Part shown: positions 1 to 8,944 of the stretch, piece after piece | Layout of the letters: every line of letters begins with the position of its first letter | Position numbering within the stretch: position 1 is the stretch's first letter | Origin: Stenotrophomonas tumulicola | GTDB taxonomy: Bacteria > Pseudomonadota > Gammaproteobacteria > Xanthomonadales > Xanthomonadaceae | DNA length: 64,000 nucleotides | NCBI RefSeq assembly: GCF_014117215.1 | Contig: NZ_JACGXS010000002.1 | Span: 186,001 to 250,000 of the forward strand | Direction: 5' to 3' | Position numbers and translations under genes: made by a program | Notes under the pieces: model-generated | The model's input: the letters and a program-made list of their open reading frames with translations, nothing else | What the model was told of the DNA's origin: nothing | Databases searched by the model: none

Positions 1-1764
1 CCGGATGCTTTCGAAGCCTCGTTCCTGGCCGACGTCGGCGTGGCAGGTTCGGACGCGTTGCGCCAGCGCTACAACGCGATGGTGAACCTTCCCTTGGCCA
101 AGGACACCCTGGCGCTGCGCGTGGTTGCTTTCTCGCGCGACGAGGAAGGGTATATCGACAACCTTGGCACCGGCACCAGGAACGCCAACAAGCTGGAAAG
201 CTTGGGTGGTCGTGCGACGCTGCTGTGGCAACCGAATGAAGACCTGTCGGCGCAGTTCCGTGTTTCGCGCGAAGAGAGCAAGCCGGAGGACTCCTCGCTG
301 GTCAATCCCGCGCTGGGCAAGGACAAGCGATATTCCGACCGGCCGGACATGTTCTCCGGCACGATGACGAACTACAACCTCACCGTGGGCTACCAGTTCG
401 ACGGTGCGAAGCTGACCAGTTCCTCGACATGGTCGGATTACGAGTCGCTGTTCAACGTCGACCTGGCTGGCACCTACAACCAGGCCTTCGCCTTCGGGCT
501 GGATGGGCCCGGAGAGAACAGGACGTTCGTGCAGGAGATGCGCCTGGTCTCTGACACCGATGGTCCGCTTGACTGGGTGTTGGGCGGGTTCTACCTGAAG
601 CGCGACCGTGATGTGTATTTCGGCTATCGCTCCAATGAGGAATATCTCGCGGCAAGTGGCATCACGGGCTTGCCGGACGAGTATTACCTGAAGTACCACA
701 CCTACGATTACACCAAAGAGCAGGCGCTGTTCGGCCAGCTGACCTACCACTTCTCTGATGATTTCTGGGCCACCGCGGGCATGCGCTATGGAAGCATCCA
801 GGCGCAGGGATTCACCCGTGAGGGAGGCTACAGCAGCGATTACTTGAACCTGGCCTATCTGTGCAGCTTCTACAGTGTCTGCGGTTCGCCGGTGACCATC
901 ACCCCGGTGGCCGCTGCCGTGGGGGCCAAGGCGCGGGAAACAGGACCCTCCTGGAGGTTCAGTGCGTCCTGGCGGCCGACGCCATCGGTGACCACTTACG
1001 CCGCAGTTGCGACCGGCTTCCGCGCACCGGTAGTGAATGCACGGGCGGGCGCCACCAGCACCATCGATCCGGATGATCTGACCATTCCCTATGGCGCGGA
1101 ATCCGACAAGTTGATCAGCTACGAGCTGGGCATGAAGGGGCGCTGGCTGCAGGGACGGCTGGCGGCCAACCTGGCGCTGTACTACATCGACTGGAAGGAC
1201 ATCCAGGTCCAGGCAAACCGGGTGTCCGATTCAGTGCAGTTCGCTACCAATATCGGCGGTGCCTACAGTCGTGGCCTGGAATTCGAGCTGATGGCCATGC
1301 CGAACATGGACTGGACGTTCACCTTGAACGGATCGTTCAACAAGGCAAAGGTGGACTCGCTGACGACCGAAGAGGCTGCCTTCTCCGGCGCGGTGATGGG
1401 TGCGAGGTTGGCAGGGCCGGAGTTCAATGCCTCGTTGACGGCCAATTACGCGTTCGACCTGCCGCGCAACGCGCTGGGCAATGCGTCGCTGGCGGTGGTG
1501 TATGTAGGCGACTATCCCGGCTCGTTCCCGAATGTGCCGGGCAAGCCCGGCACGGTCAGCCCGACCTATGACTGGACTGACGCCTACACCGTCGTGAACG
1601 CAAACGTCTCGGCTGAGTTCGGGAAATACACGGTGGGTCTCTACGCAGAGAACCTGTTCGATGACAGGTCAATCAACTACGTCCATCCGGAAGCGTTCCT
1701 CGATGGCCGGTATGGCGTGGTACGCCCCCGTACATGGGGCGTGCGCGTGGGCTACAGGTTCTGA
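1..1764 (+). CDS. TonB-dependent receptor, C-terminal part (5' end outside window)
   Basis: The reading frame is open from base 1, so this is the last 587 residues of a longer protein whose signal peptide, TonB box and plug lie upstream. What remains is typical of an outer-membrane beta-barrel: alternating aromatic/polar strands, a final strand ending in YRF with C-terminal Phe, and barrel phrases such as ATGFRAPVVNAR and AENLFDDRS. The family imports large or scarce ligands using TonB energy. The ligand cannot be read from this part. The genes just downstream (acyl-CoA ligase, serine hydrolase) suggest an organic, perhaps acylated or esterified, substrate rather than a siderophore. That is inference from neighbourhood only. 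Confidence 0.9.
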   Translation, partial: PDAFEASFLADVGVAGSDALRQRYNAMVNLPLAKDTLALRVVAFSRDEEGYIDNLGTGTRNANKLESLGGRATLLWQPNEDLSAQFRVSREESKPEDSSLVNPALGKDKRYSDRPDMFSGTMTNYNLTVGYQFDGAKLTSSSTWSDYESLFNVDLAGTYNQAFAFGLDGPGENRTFVQEMRLVSDTDGPLDWVLGGFYLKRDRDVYFGYRSNEEYLAASGITGLPDEYYLKYHTYDYTKEQALFGQLTYHFSDDFWATAGMRYGSIQAQGFTREGGYSSDYLNLAYLCSFYSVCGSPVTITPVAAAVGAKARETGPSWRFSASWRPTPSVTTYAAVATGFRAPVVNARAGATSTIDPDDLTIPYGAESDKLISYELGMKGRWLQGRLAANLALYYIDWKDIQVQANRVSDSVQFATNIGGAYSRGLEFELMAMPNMDWTFTLNGSFNKAKVDSLTTEEAAFSGAVMGARLAGPEFNASLTANYAFDLPRNALGNASLAVVYVGDYPGSFPNVPGKPGTVSPTYDWTDAYTVVNANVSAEFGKYTVGLYAENLFDDRSINYVHPEAFLDGRYGVVRPRTWGVRVGYRF

Positions 1765-1783
1765 CGCTGCGCGCGTCGTTGCG

Positions 1784-1824
1784 GGATGCCGGCGCATGGC
1801 GTCTTCCGGACATGGCCGGCATCC
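1784..1824. terminator. Hairpin after the first receptor gene
   Basis: A perfect 10-bp stem (GGATGCCGGC at 1784-1793, GCCGGCATCC at 1815-1824) lies 20 bp after the receptor stop and before the ligase gene. There is no T-run, so it may be an attenuating or mRNA-stabilising structure rather than a full terminator. Confidence 0.4.
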
Positions 1825-1861
1825 ACGCACATTTTCAGCAACAGGAGATAGCAAGGTTGTG

Positions 1862-3487
1862 ATGTCCGTGAATCATGGAGAAATGCAGGCCTTTACCCTG
1901 ACTCTGGACAAGTTCCTGAGCCATGCTGCTCGCTGGCATCCGGATGTTGAAGTGGTGACGGCGCGCGAAGGAGGCAGCCGCGAGCGGATCGGCTACGCCG
2001 GTATGAGGCAGCGCAGCCGCAGGCTGTCGTCAGTACTCGCTGGCCTGGGAATCCGCATGCGCGACCATGTGGCCACCCTGGCCTGGAACACGCAGGGCCA
2101 CGTGGAAACGTGGTTTGCCACCATGGGCATGGGGGCTGTCTGCCACACCTTGAACCCACGGCTGGCAGAGGCGCACCTGGCCAGCATGTTGGCGCAGTCG
2201 CAGGCGCGGGTCCTGGTGGCATCTGCCGATCTGGTGCCGTTGGCCCGTCGCATCGCATCGCAGGCAGGATCGGTCGAGCGGATATTGACGATCGATGGAA
2301 CTGCGGAGACGGTCGATGGTGCGCCCATGGCAGTTGCGTTGGAACCGATGATCGCGCAGGCGCAGGAAGATGATGTGGCGTGGGGCGCCTTCGCTGAAGA
2401 CGCGCCGTGCGGTCTTTGCTTCACCTCCGGAACCACAGGCGCGCCCAAGGGCGTTACCTATACGCACCGGGGCAACTACCTGCATACCCTGCGCAGCTTG
2501 CAGGCCGACAGCATGGCGATCTCGAGCAGGGACAGCGTCCTGCTGGCGGTGCCCATGTTCCATGCCAATGGCTGGGGCGTGCCATTCGCCGCACCGGCCG
2601 TGGGGGCGCGGCTGATCCTGCCCGGGCGCCAGCTGGATGGGGCCAGCCTGGCCCAGCTGATCAATGCCGAGTCCGTTACCGTGGCGATCGGCATCGCCAC
2701 GGTATGGCTGGCGTTGGCCGAGCACCTGGAGGCAACGGGGGAGAGCACGCCTTCATTGAAGCGCGTCATCGTCGGTGGCGCGCCGATGACGCCTGCGCTG
2801 ATGCAGCGCATCGAGCAGTGCCTGGGCGCGTCGGTACAGACCAGCTGGGGCATGACCGAACTGTCCCCCACCGGCACCATGTCTCCCCCTGACGACCCGG
2901 CACGCATGCCGCATGTCTCCGGACGTCCGGCGATTGGCATGGATCTGCTGCTCACCGACGCACAGGGCGTGCCCCTGTCCCAGCAGCGTGGGCAGGAAGG
3001 CCATTTGAGGGTGAAGGGGGCCAGCGTCATCGAACGCTACTTCGGCGACCTGCAGGCTGCCGTCGATGCACAGGGCTGGTTCGCCACGGGCGACCTTGCG
3101 CGTATCGACGAGCAGGGGAACCTGATCATCGTTGGCCGCGCGAAGGATCTGATCAAGTCGGGCGGTGAATGGATCAACCCTTCCGAGATCGAGGACATCG
3201 TGGGCGAATTGCCCGAGGTTTCGTTGTCCACGGTGATCGGTCGCGCGCATCCGAAATGGGGAGAGCGACCGATCCTGCTGGTGGAGCTGCGCGAGGGATG
3301 CACGTTCGATGACCAGGCGGTGCTCAATGCGCTGCGTGGCCGCGTGGCGTCCTGGTGGTTGCCTGATGAAGTGATCCGCCTGGAGCGGATGCCTTTGGCG
3401 GCGACGGGAAAGATCGACAAGATGCGCCTGCGTGTCGAGTACGGCGGCATGGACCCGGCGCTACAGGTGCCGGTGGCGCGTCCATGA
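1862..3487 (+). CDS. AMP-dependent acyl-CoA synthetase/ligase
   Basis: A 541-residue member of the ANL adenylating family, which activates a carboxylic acid with ATP and transfers it to CoA in the cytoplasm. Core motifs are in order: TSGTTGAPKG near residue 190, SWGMTELSPTG near 327, GWFATGDL near 405, GRAKDLIKSGGEW near 425, and the C-terminal catalytic Lys in ATGKIDK near 513. Length and motifs fit medium/long-chain fatty-acid ligases. The frame is open upstream to 1661, but ATG 1862 is preferred because AGGAG lies at 1843-1847 and the family N-terminus aligns there; GTG 1859 is an alternative. Its stop overlaps the next start (ATGA), indicating translational coupling. The acid substrate is unknown. 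Confidence 0.9.
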   Translation: MSVNHGEMQAFTLTLDKFLSHAARWHPDVEVVTAREGGSRERIGYAGMRQRSRRLSSVLAGLGIRMRDHVATLAWNTQGHVETWFATMGMGAVCHTLNPRLAEAHLASMLAQSQARVLVASADLVPLARRIASQAGSVERILTIDGTAETVDGAPMAVALEPMIAQAQEDDVAWGAFAEDAPCGLCFTSGTTGAPKGVTYTHRGNYLHTLRSLQADSMAISSRDSVLLAVPMFHANGWGVPFAAPAVGARLILPGRQLDGASLAQLINAESVTVAIGIATVWLALAEHLEATGESTPSLKRVIVGGAPMTPALMQRIEQCLGASVQTSWGMTELSPTGTMSPPDDPARMPHVSGRPAIGMDLLLTDAQGVPLSQQRGQEGHLRVKGASVIERYFGDLQAAVDAQGWFATGDLARIDEQGNLIIVGRAKDLIKSGGEWINPSEIEDIVGELPEVSLSTVIGRAHPKWGERPILLVELREGCTFDDQAVLNALRGRVASWWLPDEVIRLERMPLAATGKIDKMRLRVEYGGMDPALQVPVARP

Positions 3488-4719
3488 TCAGCCGGCGCAG
3501 CCTGCTGGTGTCGGGCGGGATGCTTGCGCTCGGTGCCTGGGCGATGCCCGCCCGTTCTTCCGCTGGCAGGTTCCAGGCTGTCGTCGCGCGGTTGCGGCGC
3601 TTCGTCGAGGACGGCGAGTTGCCGTTCGCCTCCCTGCGCATTGCTTCCCACGGCCGCGTGCTGCTGGAAACGCATGTTTCGGGTGTCGAGCAGGTGGGGC
3701 CGGACAGTCTGTATCGCATCTATTCGATGACCAAGCCGATAGTGGCGGCCGGCATTGCGCTGCTGGTGGAGGACGGTCGGCTTGGCCTCGACGATCCCGT
3801 GGCAAGGTATGTCCCCGAATTCGCCGACATGACGGTATTGGCAGGTTCGTCCGGTCAGCGGGAAGTGGCCAGGCCGATGCGGGTAAGCCAATTGCTGACC
3901 CATAGCTGTGGACTGGCCAACAGTTGGGGAGACGGGCGGGTAGCGCCGCTCTACAGGGAAGCAGGGTTGGTCGCCAATGCCTGGATGTTCGATCCGCAAC
4001 TGGGCGGTCTGGAGGGCTTCGCCCGCAGGTTGGGTACCTTGCCGCTGGAGTTCCAGCCGGGCTCAAACTGGATTTATGGCTATGGGCTGGATATCGCCGG
4101 CCTGGTCATCGAGCGGCTAAGTGGCAAGCGGCTGGGCGCCTTCCTGCAAGAGCGCATCTTCGCTCCGTTGGGCATGGCATCGACGGGCTTCTTCGTCCCG
4201 GAGGGCCAGGCCGGTCGATTGACGGGCCTTTACTCCACCAGCAACGGTGCGCTGGTACGAACGGGGGACAGGGCCGAGCGCAATCCACTTGATCGCCCCC
4301 TCGCGGATTCGGGGAGTGCTGGGCTGGTCTCCACGCTCGGTGATTACGGACGCTTCGCCGACATGTTGGCGAACCGGGGCAGCGTGGGCAAGGTACGTGT
4401 CATGGCCGAGGCGTCTGCCCGCCGGATGATGGCGCCGCATGGACCGCAGGCCCCGTTGGTCGCGTCTCTTGAGCGTTTCGGTGGATATGCGCAAGGCAGT
4501 GTCGGACAGGCGCTGGGCGGCATTGTCCGGCTCGACGACCACGGCAGCCCCGGCTCGGCAGGCGAGTATGCGTGGGGCGGCGCTGCCGGCACGGGGTTTG
4601 GTGCCGCGCCCGGTCCGGGATTGTCCTTCACCTTGATGACCCAGTTGATGCCCGCCACCGTATCGGTGCGCGAGGTGCTGCGGCCGCTGATATATGCGGC
4701 GCTGGCAGGCCGTGCGTGA
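3484..4719 (+). CDS. S12-family serine hydrolase (beta-lactamase/esterase type), exported
   Basis: A 411-residue protein with a twin-arginine-like leader (SRRSLLVSGG then a hydrophobic stretch and Ala-rich cleavage region). The catalytic SxxK motif is SMTK at about residues 81-84, and the Tyr motif YGY lies near 196. This fold covers class C beta-lactamases, D-amino-acid peptidases and esterases such as EstB. The location is probably periplasmic. Its ATG overlaps the ligase stop by 4 nt, so hydrolysis of an ester or amide and activation of the released acid are likely linked steps. The substrate is not predictable from sequence, and a true beta-lactamase role is unlikely given this context. 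Confidence 0.85.
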   Translation: MISRRSLLVSGGMLALGAWAMPARSSAGRFQAVVARLRRFVEDGELPFASLRIASHGRVLLETHVSGVEQVGPDSLYRIYSMTKPIVAAGIALLVEDGRLGLDDPVARYVPEFADMTVLAGSSGQREVARPMRVSQLLTHSCGLANSWGDGRVAPLYREAGLVANAWMFDPQLGGLEGFARRLGTLPLEFQPGSNWIYGYGLDIAGLVIERLSGKRLGAFLQERIFAPLGMASTGFFVPEGQAGRLTGLYSTSNGALVRTGDRAERNPLDRPLADSGSAGLVSTLGDYGRFADMLANRGSVGKVRVMAEASARRMMAPHGPQAPLVASLERFGGYAQGSVGQALGGIVRLDDHGSPGSAGEYAWGGAAGTGFGAAPGPGLSFTLMTQLMPATVSVREVLRPLIYAALAGRA

Positions 4720-4830
4720 ATGCCTGGTATTCCGGACATCAATGGCCTGGCTGCCTTGGCCGTGCGTTGACGCGGCGGATTCGCGCTGAATAGACTTGAC
4801 CGAATCCTTGTTTACGAAGACAGTGGCGCA

Positions 4831-5529
4831 ATGCCCACGGCCGCAAAACCCAAGATAAAGAAGGTCGCGAAGAAACGGGTTCGCCGCAGCAAGGTCGAAC
4901 AACGGGCGGAAAGCATCGAACAGATCCTCGATGCCGCCGAACTGCTTTTTTCGAAGCATGGCCTGCATGGCGTTACGTTGCGCGATGTGGCCCACCATGT
5001 CGGTGTCCACACCACGCTGGTGAACTACTACTTCCAGGACAAGCAGAACCTGTTCGAAGCGGTATTCGCACGGCGTGCCAGCGTGACCAGCGACGTGCGC
5101 ATGGCCGCGCTGGAAAAGTACGAGGCCGAAGCCGGCGACACGCCCAGCGTAGAGGGCGCCCTGCATGCATTCCTGGACACTGACCTGGATCTTTACCTGG
5201 AGGGCGGGGAAGGCTGGATGAACTACGCCGCCTTCTGCGCACGGGCGAGCAACACGCCCGAGGGCGCCGCGTTGATGGATCGCTACTTCGATCCGGTGGT
5301 GCTGAAGCTGGTCGGCATCCTCAAGCGCGCGCTGCCCGACTATGCCGACGAGGACATTTTCTGGGGTTACCACTTCGTAACCGGCACCCTGATGAACACA
5401 TTGGCGCGGACCGGCCGTATCGACAGGCTTTCGGGTGGGCTGTGCCGCTCCGATGATTTCGCCGCGGTGAAGCAGCGGGTCGCGCGCTTCATGGCGGCGG
5501 GTTTCATGTCGCTAAGGGCCGGGCAATAG
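4831..5529 (+). CDS. TetR-family transcriptional regulator
   Basis: A 232-residue protein with a very basic N-terminal extension (Lys/Arg-rich, residues 1-24), then the TetR helix-turn-helix at about residues 30-75 (AELLFSKHGLHGVTLRDVA, then TTLVNYYFQDKQNLFEAVF). A helical ligand-binding domain follows. Such proteins usually repress neighbouring genes until a small ligand binds. It lies between the receptor/ligase/hydrolase genes and the convergent esterase/MFS pair, so it is the obvious candidate regulator of both. The ligand is unknown. ATG 4831 gives the conventional N-terminus. Confidence 0.88.
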   Translation: MPTAAKPKIKKVAKKRVRRSKVEQRAESIEQILDAAELLFSKHGLHGVTLRDVAHHVGVHTTLVNYYFQDKQNLFEAVFARRASVTSDVRMAALEKYEAEAGDTPSVEGALHAFLDTDLDLYLEGGEGWMNYAAFCARASNTPEGAALMDRYFDPVVLKLVGILKRALPDYADEDIFWGYHFVTGTLMNTLARTGRIDRLSGGLCRSDDFAAVKQRVARFMAAGFMSLRAGQ

Positions 5530-5611
5530 GCCAAGGTGCTCGCGCGCGCCATGGAGATCGCCAGGCGCAGGTGACCCGCACACCGTGGTGGGCGGGTCGG
5601 ATGCGGGTCGA

Positions 5612-7276
5612 TCAGGGCTTGGGCAGCGGCGGCGATGCCAGGCCGGTGTTCCAGTTCCAGGGCAGCGTGCCGGCCGCACGACGTCGCAGCATGGCCTCCT
5701 CATGCAGTTCGTACATGCCGGGCAGCAGCCCTGTGGATGCTTTCGGCATGTCGGCAAAATGCATGAACGCTGCGTTGGTGCCGTAAGCGGGCCAGGCCGG
5801 TGTGTCTGCCGCGCGTGGCACGCCGGTGCGCGCGAAGCTGGTCCAGTAGCCGATCAGTGCGTCCGAAAAGCGCCTTTCCTCCGGGGTGTCCGGATTCTTC
5901 GGCCAACGCGGTGGAGTGGCATCGAAAGTACCGAATACATAAGGAATCTCGCTGGCATGGAACCCATGCAGGTTCGCGCGGTCCGCCGCTGGATAGCCAT
6001 GGTCGAAGTAGTACAGGTAGGCCGGCTGGCCGATCGCGGTCTGGTTGCGTGCCATGCGTTCGGATGTCCAGCCGTACAGCGCATCGCGGGTGTTGGCGAA
6101 GATGCTTTCCTGCAGGTCCGAGCTTGGATACTGGCGCAGGAAGTCGTCCGCCAGGTCGAGATAGCGCTCGCGGATCGTGGCTTCGTAAGCGGCCGCGCTG
6201 GCGGGCACCGGCGGCGCCAGGATGCTCAGCGAGCGGATCTCGCCGCTGTTGAACCCGACCAGGATCGGCACGGCGGCCTGGTCGCCATGCTCGTAGGTTT
6301 CGACCAGTTGCCGCGCCAGTACCTGCCCATCGATGGTGGCCCACGGTGCGAAGCCGGCGACGGCGGCGGCATCGGAAACTTCCTGGCCGCCCATGGCGCG
6401 TAGTGCCGCGATATCCGAAGCGTTGAGCTTGGCCGCGATGAACGTGCCGACGTCCTCGGCGGCGGGTTCGCCATGCACGCTTTCGGTCAATGCGGGCGTG
6501 GAGATCATGTAGGCGCTCTGCAGGATCGCCTTATGGAACAATCCGCGGGCCGGAGCGGCGGCCATCAGGTACATCACGCTGAGCGCGCCGGCGGATTCGC
6601 CTGCGATGGTGACGTTCGATGGGTCGCCGCCGAGCCCGGCGATGTTGGCCCTTACCCAGTCCAGTGCCGCGACCTGGTCGAGCAGCCCATAGTTGCCCGA
6701 CACGCCCTGCGCTGATTCGGCGGAGAGTTCCGGGTGTGCCAGGTAACCCAGCACGCCCAGGCGGTAGTTGATCGACACCACGACAACACCGCGCTGCGCA
6801 AGCCTGGAACCATCATAGAACGGTTCTTTCGAAGCGCCGGTGCGCAGTGCACCGCCGTGGATCCAGACCAGTACCGGGGCGTTGCTGGCGTCGGCCGGTG
6901 CCCACACGTTCAAGCTCAGGCAATCTTCGCTGGTGGTGCCGATGTCCTGCGCATAGATGCTCTGCACGCGGTTGGAGGGCTGGATGCAGGCCGCGCCGAA
7001 CCGGGTCGCATCCTTTATGCCCTGCCAGGCCTGCACCGGGGCAGGCGCCTTCCATCGCAGCGTCCCGACGGGTGGTGCGGCGAAGGGGATTCCCTTGAAC
7101 ACATGCAATGGGCCTTCCACCGCCCCACGCAGCTTGCCGCTGGCAGTCTCCGCAATGGGCCCGGCACCCGCCCCCGGCGTTGCCGACTGAGCGAGCATGG
7201 GGGAAGCAAGGAGAATGGCGAGCGCGGCCCGCCTTGCGGTCAGCACGCCGATGTTGCGCAGGCTCGGCTGGGTCAT
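5612..7276 (-). CDS. Type B carboxylesterase, exported
   Basis: A 554-residue alpha/beta hydrolase of the carboxylesterase/cholinesterase family. Visible features are the EDCLSLNVW signature, oxyanion-hole HGGA, nucleophile elbow GESAG near residue 226, and a late His in FHASEIPYVFG. The N-terminus has Arg-Arg followed by a hydrophobic run (LAILLASPMLAQS), consistent with export. The frame continues upstream, but ATG 7276 is chosen because it overlaps the MFS stop as ATGA, giving translational coupling, and starts directly before the signal peptide. It should hydrolyse esters, possibly releasing the acid used by the ligase at 1862-3487. The substrate is inferred only from context. Confidence 0.9.
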   Translation of the reverse strand: MTQPSLRNIGVLTARRAALAILLASPMLAQSATPGAGAGPIAETASGKLRGAVEGPLHVFKGIPFAAPPVGTLRWKAPAPVQAWQGIKDATRFGAACIQPSNRVQSIYAQDIGTTSEDCLSLNVWAPADASNAPVLVWIHGGALRTGASKEPFYDGSRLAQRGVVVVSINYRLGVLGYLAHPELSAESAQGVSGNYGLLDQVAALDWVRANIAGLGGDPSNVTIAGESAGALSVMYLMAAAPARGLFHKAILQSAYMISTPALTESVHGEPAAEDVGTFIAAKLNASDIAALRAMGGQEVSDAAAVAGFAPWATIDGQVLARQLVETYEHGDQAAVPILVGFNSGEIRSLSILAPPVPASAAAYEATIRERYLDLADDFLRQYPSSDLQESIFANTRDALYGWTSERMARNQTAIGQPAYLYYFDHGYPAADRANLHGFHASEIPYVFGTFDATPPRWPKNPDTPEERRFSDALIGYWTSFARTGVPRAADTPAWPAYGTNAAFMHFADMPKASTGLLPGMYELHEEAMLRRRAAGTLPWNWNTGLASPPLPKP

Positions 7277-8571
7277 GGGGTGGCTCCCTTGTTCGCGATC
7301 GTTTGGATGGTGGGCCGTTGCAATACCTTGGCCAGCCACAGGAACAGCCCGATGGCGAGCAGGTAGAACGGCGTCAGCGTATACAGGGCCATCTGCAGCG
7401 AATTCTGTGGATGCGTGGCGCGGAACCAGTCGCTGGCTGCGCCGACGTACGTCGGTCCCAGTCCCAGGCCGATGAAGTTCATGACCAGCAGCAGCAGGGC
7501 ACCGGACATGACGCGCTGGTCGGGGCGGACTTCCTGCTGTACCAGGGTGACCGAGGAGGTCAGGTAGAAGTAATTGAGGAAGTTCGGCCCGAGCAGGAAC
7601 AACAGCGCGAGCGGCCAGCTGGGTGCCCACACGAAGGCCAGGTACAGCGGGATGGCCAGGGTCAATGAGGCTGCAGGGAGCAGCGCGTAATAGGTCCTGG
7701 AGCGTTTGGTCAGGCGGTCGATCATGCGTCCGGAAACATAGATGCCTCCGCCCATTCCAACGGCGACGACCAGCGCATACCAGACGGCGACATCACTGAA
7801 CTGCATGCCTTTTTCGCGCATCAGGAACAGCGTGGTGAAGTTGCTCAGCCCATAGGTGATGAACTGGGTAGCGCCGCTGCCAAGCGCGGCGAGCAGCAGT
7901 TCGGGGCGGGTGAAGAACATCCCCATGGTTTCCCAGAAGCCTGCCTTCCCCTGCTTGACCACGGCCGGATCCAGCGCGCCGCGGGGCGGTTCACGGACGG
8001 TCAGCACGAACACAAGTGATGTGATGACACCAAGCGCACCCAGCACGATGAAGGCGTAGCGCCAACTGTAGGCAGCGGCAATGGAGGCGCCGAAGGCGAT
8101 TCCCAGTGCCGTCCCGATCGGTGGGCCCAGGTTGTAGATGCCCAGTGCGGTTCCACGGCGGCCCGGGGGAAAACAGTCGGAAATGATGGCGTAGGAGGGC
8201 GGGACCCCGCCTGCCTCGCCGACCCCGACGGTCATTCGTGCGATAGCCAGCTGCGGATAGGTGCGTGCCAGCCCACAGGCTACGGTGGCGGCACTCCACA
8301 GCGCGCAGGCGAAGGCAAGCAGTTTGACCCGGTTGGTGTTGTCGGCCAGCCAGCCAACCGGAATCGCGATGAAGCAATAGAACATCGCGAAGTAGAGCCC
8401 TCCGATCAGTCCCAGCTGACTGTCGCTGATGTGCAGCGTGTCCTGGATCGGTTTGGCCAGGATTGCCAACAGTTGCCTGTCGAGGAAGTTCAGCACATAG
8501 ATGAAACACAACATGCCCAGTGTTACCCAGGCGCGCGGTGACGTTCGCCCGCGTTCGAGTTCAATTGGCAC
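7273..8571 (-). CDS. MFS transporter, Spinster-like
   Basis: A 432-residue, 12-helix major facilitator. TM1 carries the NFLDRQLLA motif common in Spinster-like and organic-anion MFS proteins; the loop 2-3 motif is GWLADNTNR, and GVGEAGGVPPSY follows in TM4-5. The start is placed at GTG 8571, which has GGAGG 7 nt upstream. An in-frame TTG at 8589 would overlap that ribosome-binding site. It is first in a two-gene operon with the carboxylesterase (4-nt overlap). It probably imports a hydrolysis product or exports a compound of the same pathway; direction and cargo are not readable. Confidence 0.88.
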   Translation of the reverse strand: MPIELERGRTSPRAWVTLGMLCFIYVLNFLDRQLLAILAKPIQDTLHISDSQLGLIGGLYFAMFYCFIAIPVGWLADNTNRVKLLAFACALWSAATVACGLARTYPQLAIARMTVGVGEAGGVPPSYAIISDCFPPGRRGTALGIYNLGPPIGTALGIAFGASIAAAYSWRYAFIVLGALGVITSLVFVLTVREPPRGALDPAVVKQGKAGFWETMGMFFTRPELLLAALGSGATQFITYGLSNFTTLFLMREKGMQFSDVAVWYALVVAVGMGGGIYVSGRMIDRLTKRSRTYYALLPAASLTLAIPLYLAFVWAPSWPLALLFLLGPNFLNYFYLTSSVTLVQQEVRPDQRVMSGALLLLVMNFIGLGLGPTYVGAASDWFRATHPQNSLQMALYTLTPFYLLAIGLFLWLAKVLQRPTIQTIANKGATP

Positions 8572-8944
8572 CTGGAGCCCTCCCTCCAAGCTGATCGGTA
8601 TTGATCGCGTATCGGCATCATGCGGTCAAACCGTCGACGCCGTCAACATTCACTATAGCGCGCGTGAATATGTGTATCGGCGCCCCGCAGGACTGCCGGA
8701 TACCTCCTGCCAGAAGGGCACCCGGCCCGTTGGTGCACACCGGGCAACACCGTGAGCCCGCGCGCGGATCTACTGCCCCCGCGCTGTGCTGCCTACGCTG
8801 GCAACCCACGGCTTCCTGCCGTGACCGGTGTCAGACGCCGCTGGCAGGCGCCTTGCCTTCAATCGAGCCGCAAGGCGCCTGGTTGCCAGTCAGCCAACGG
8901 GGCCGATCCGGGTGATCGGACCCTCTCTCCCTGGAGATTTCAAC
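8572..8944. other. Non-coding divergent promoter region
   Basis: This 373-bp stretch separates the leftward MFS operon from the rightward MBL hydrolase gene. No convincing gene was found. At 8648-8669 there is an inverted repeat (ATTCAC, 10-nt spacer, GTGAAT) that could be an operator, and a usable ribosome-binding site (CTGGAG) precedes ATG 8945. Promoters for both directions should lie here. Confidence 0.5.
8648..8669. promoter_or_regulatory. Candidate operator (ATTCAC-N10-GTGAAT)
   Basis: Perfect 6-bp arms with a 10-nt spacer lie in the divergent promoter region between the MFS/esterase operon and the MBL gene. The size suits a TetR-type dimer. The link to the TetR protein at 4831-5529 is inference. 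Confidence 0.3.

Noticed and set aside
3484..4719. Class C beta-lactamase (antibiotic resistance gene)
   Set aside because: The motifs are those of the broad S12 family, and its coupling to an acyl-CoA ligase gene points to an esterase or peptidase role.
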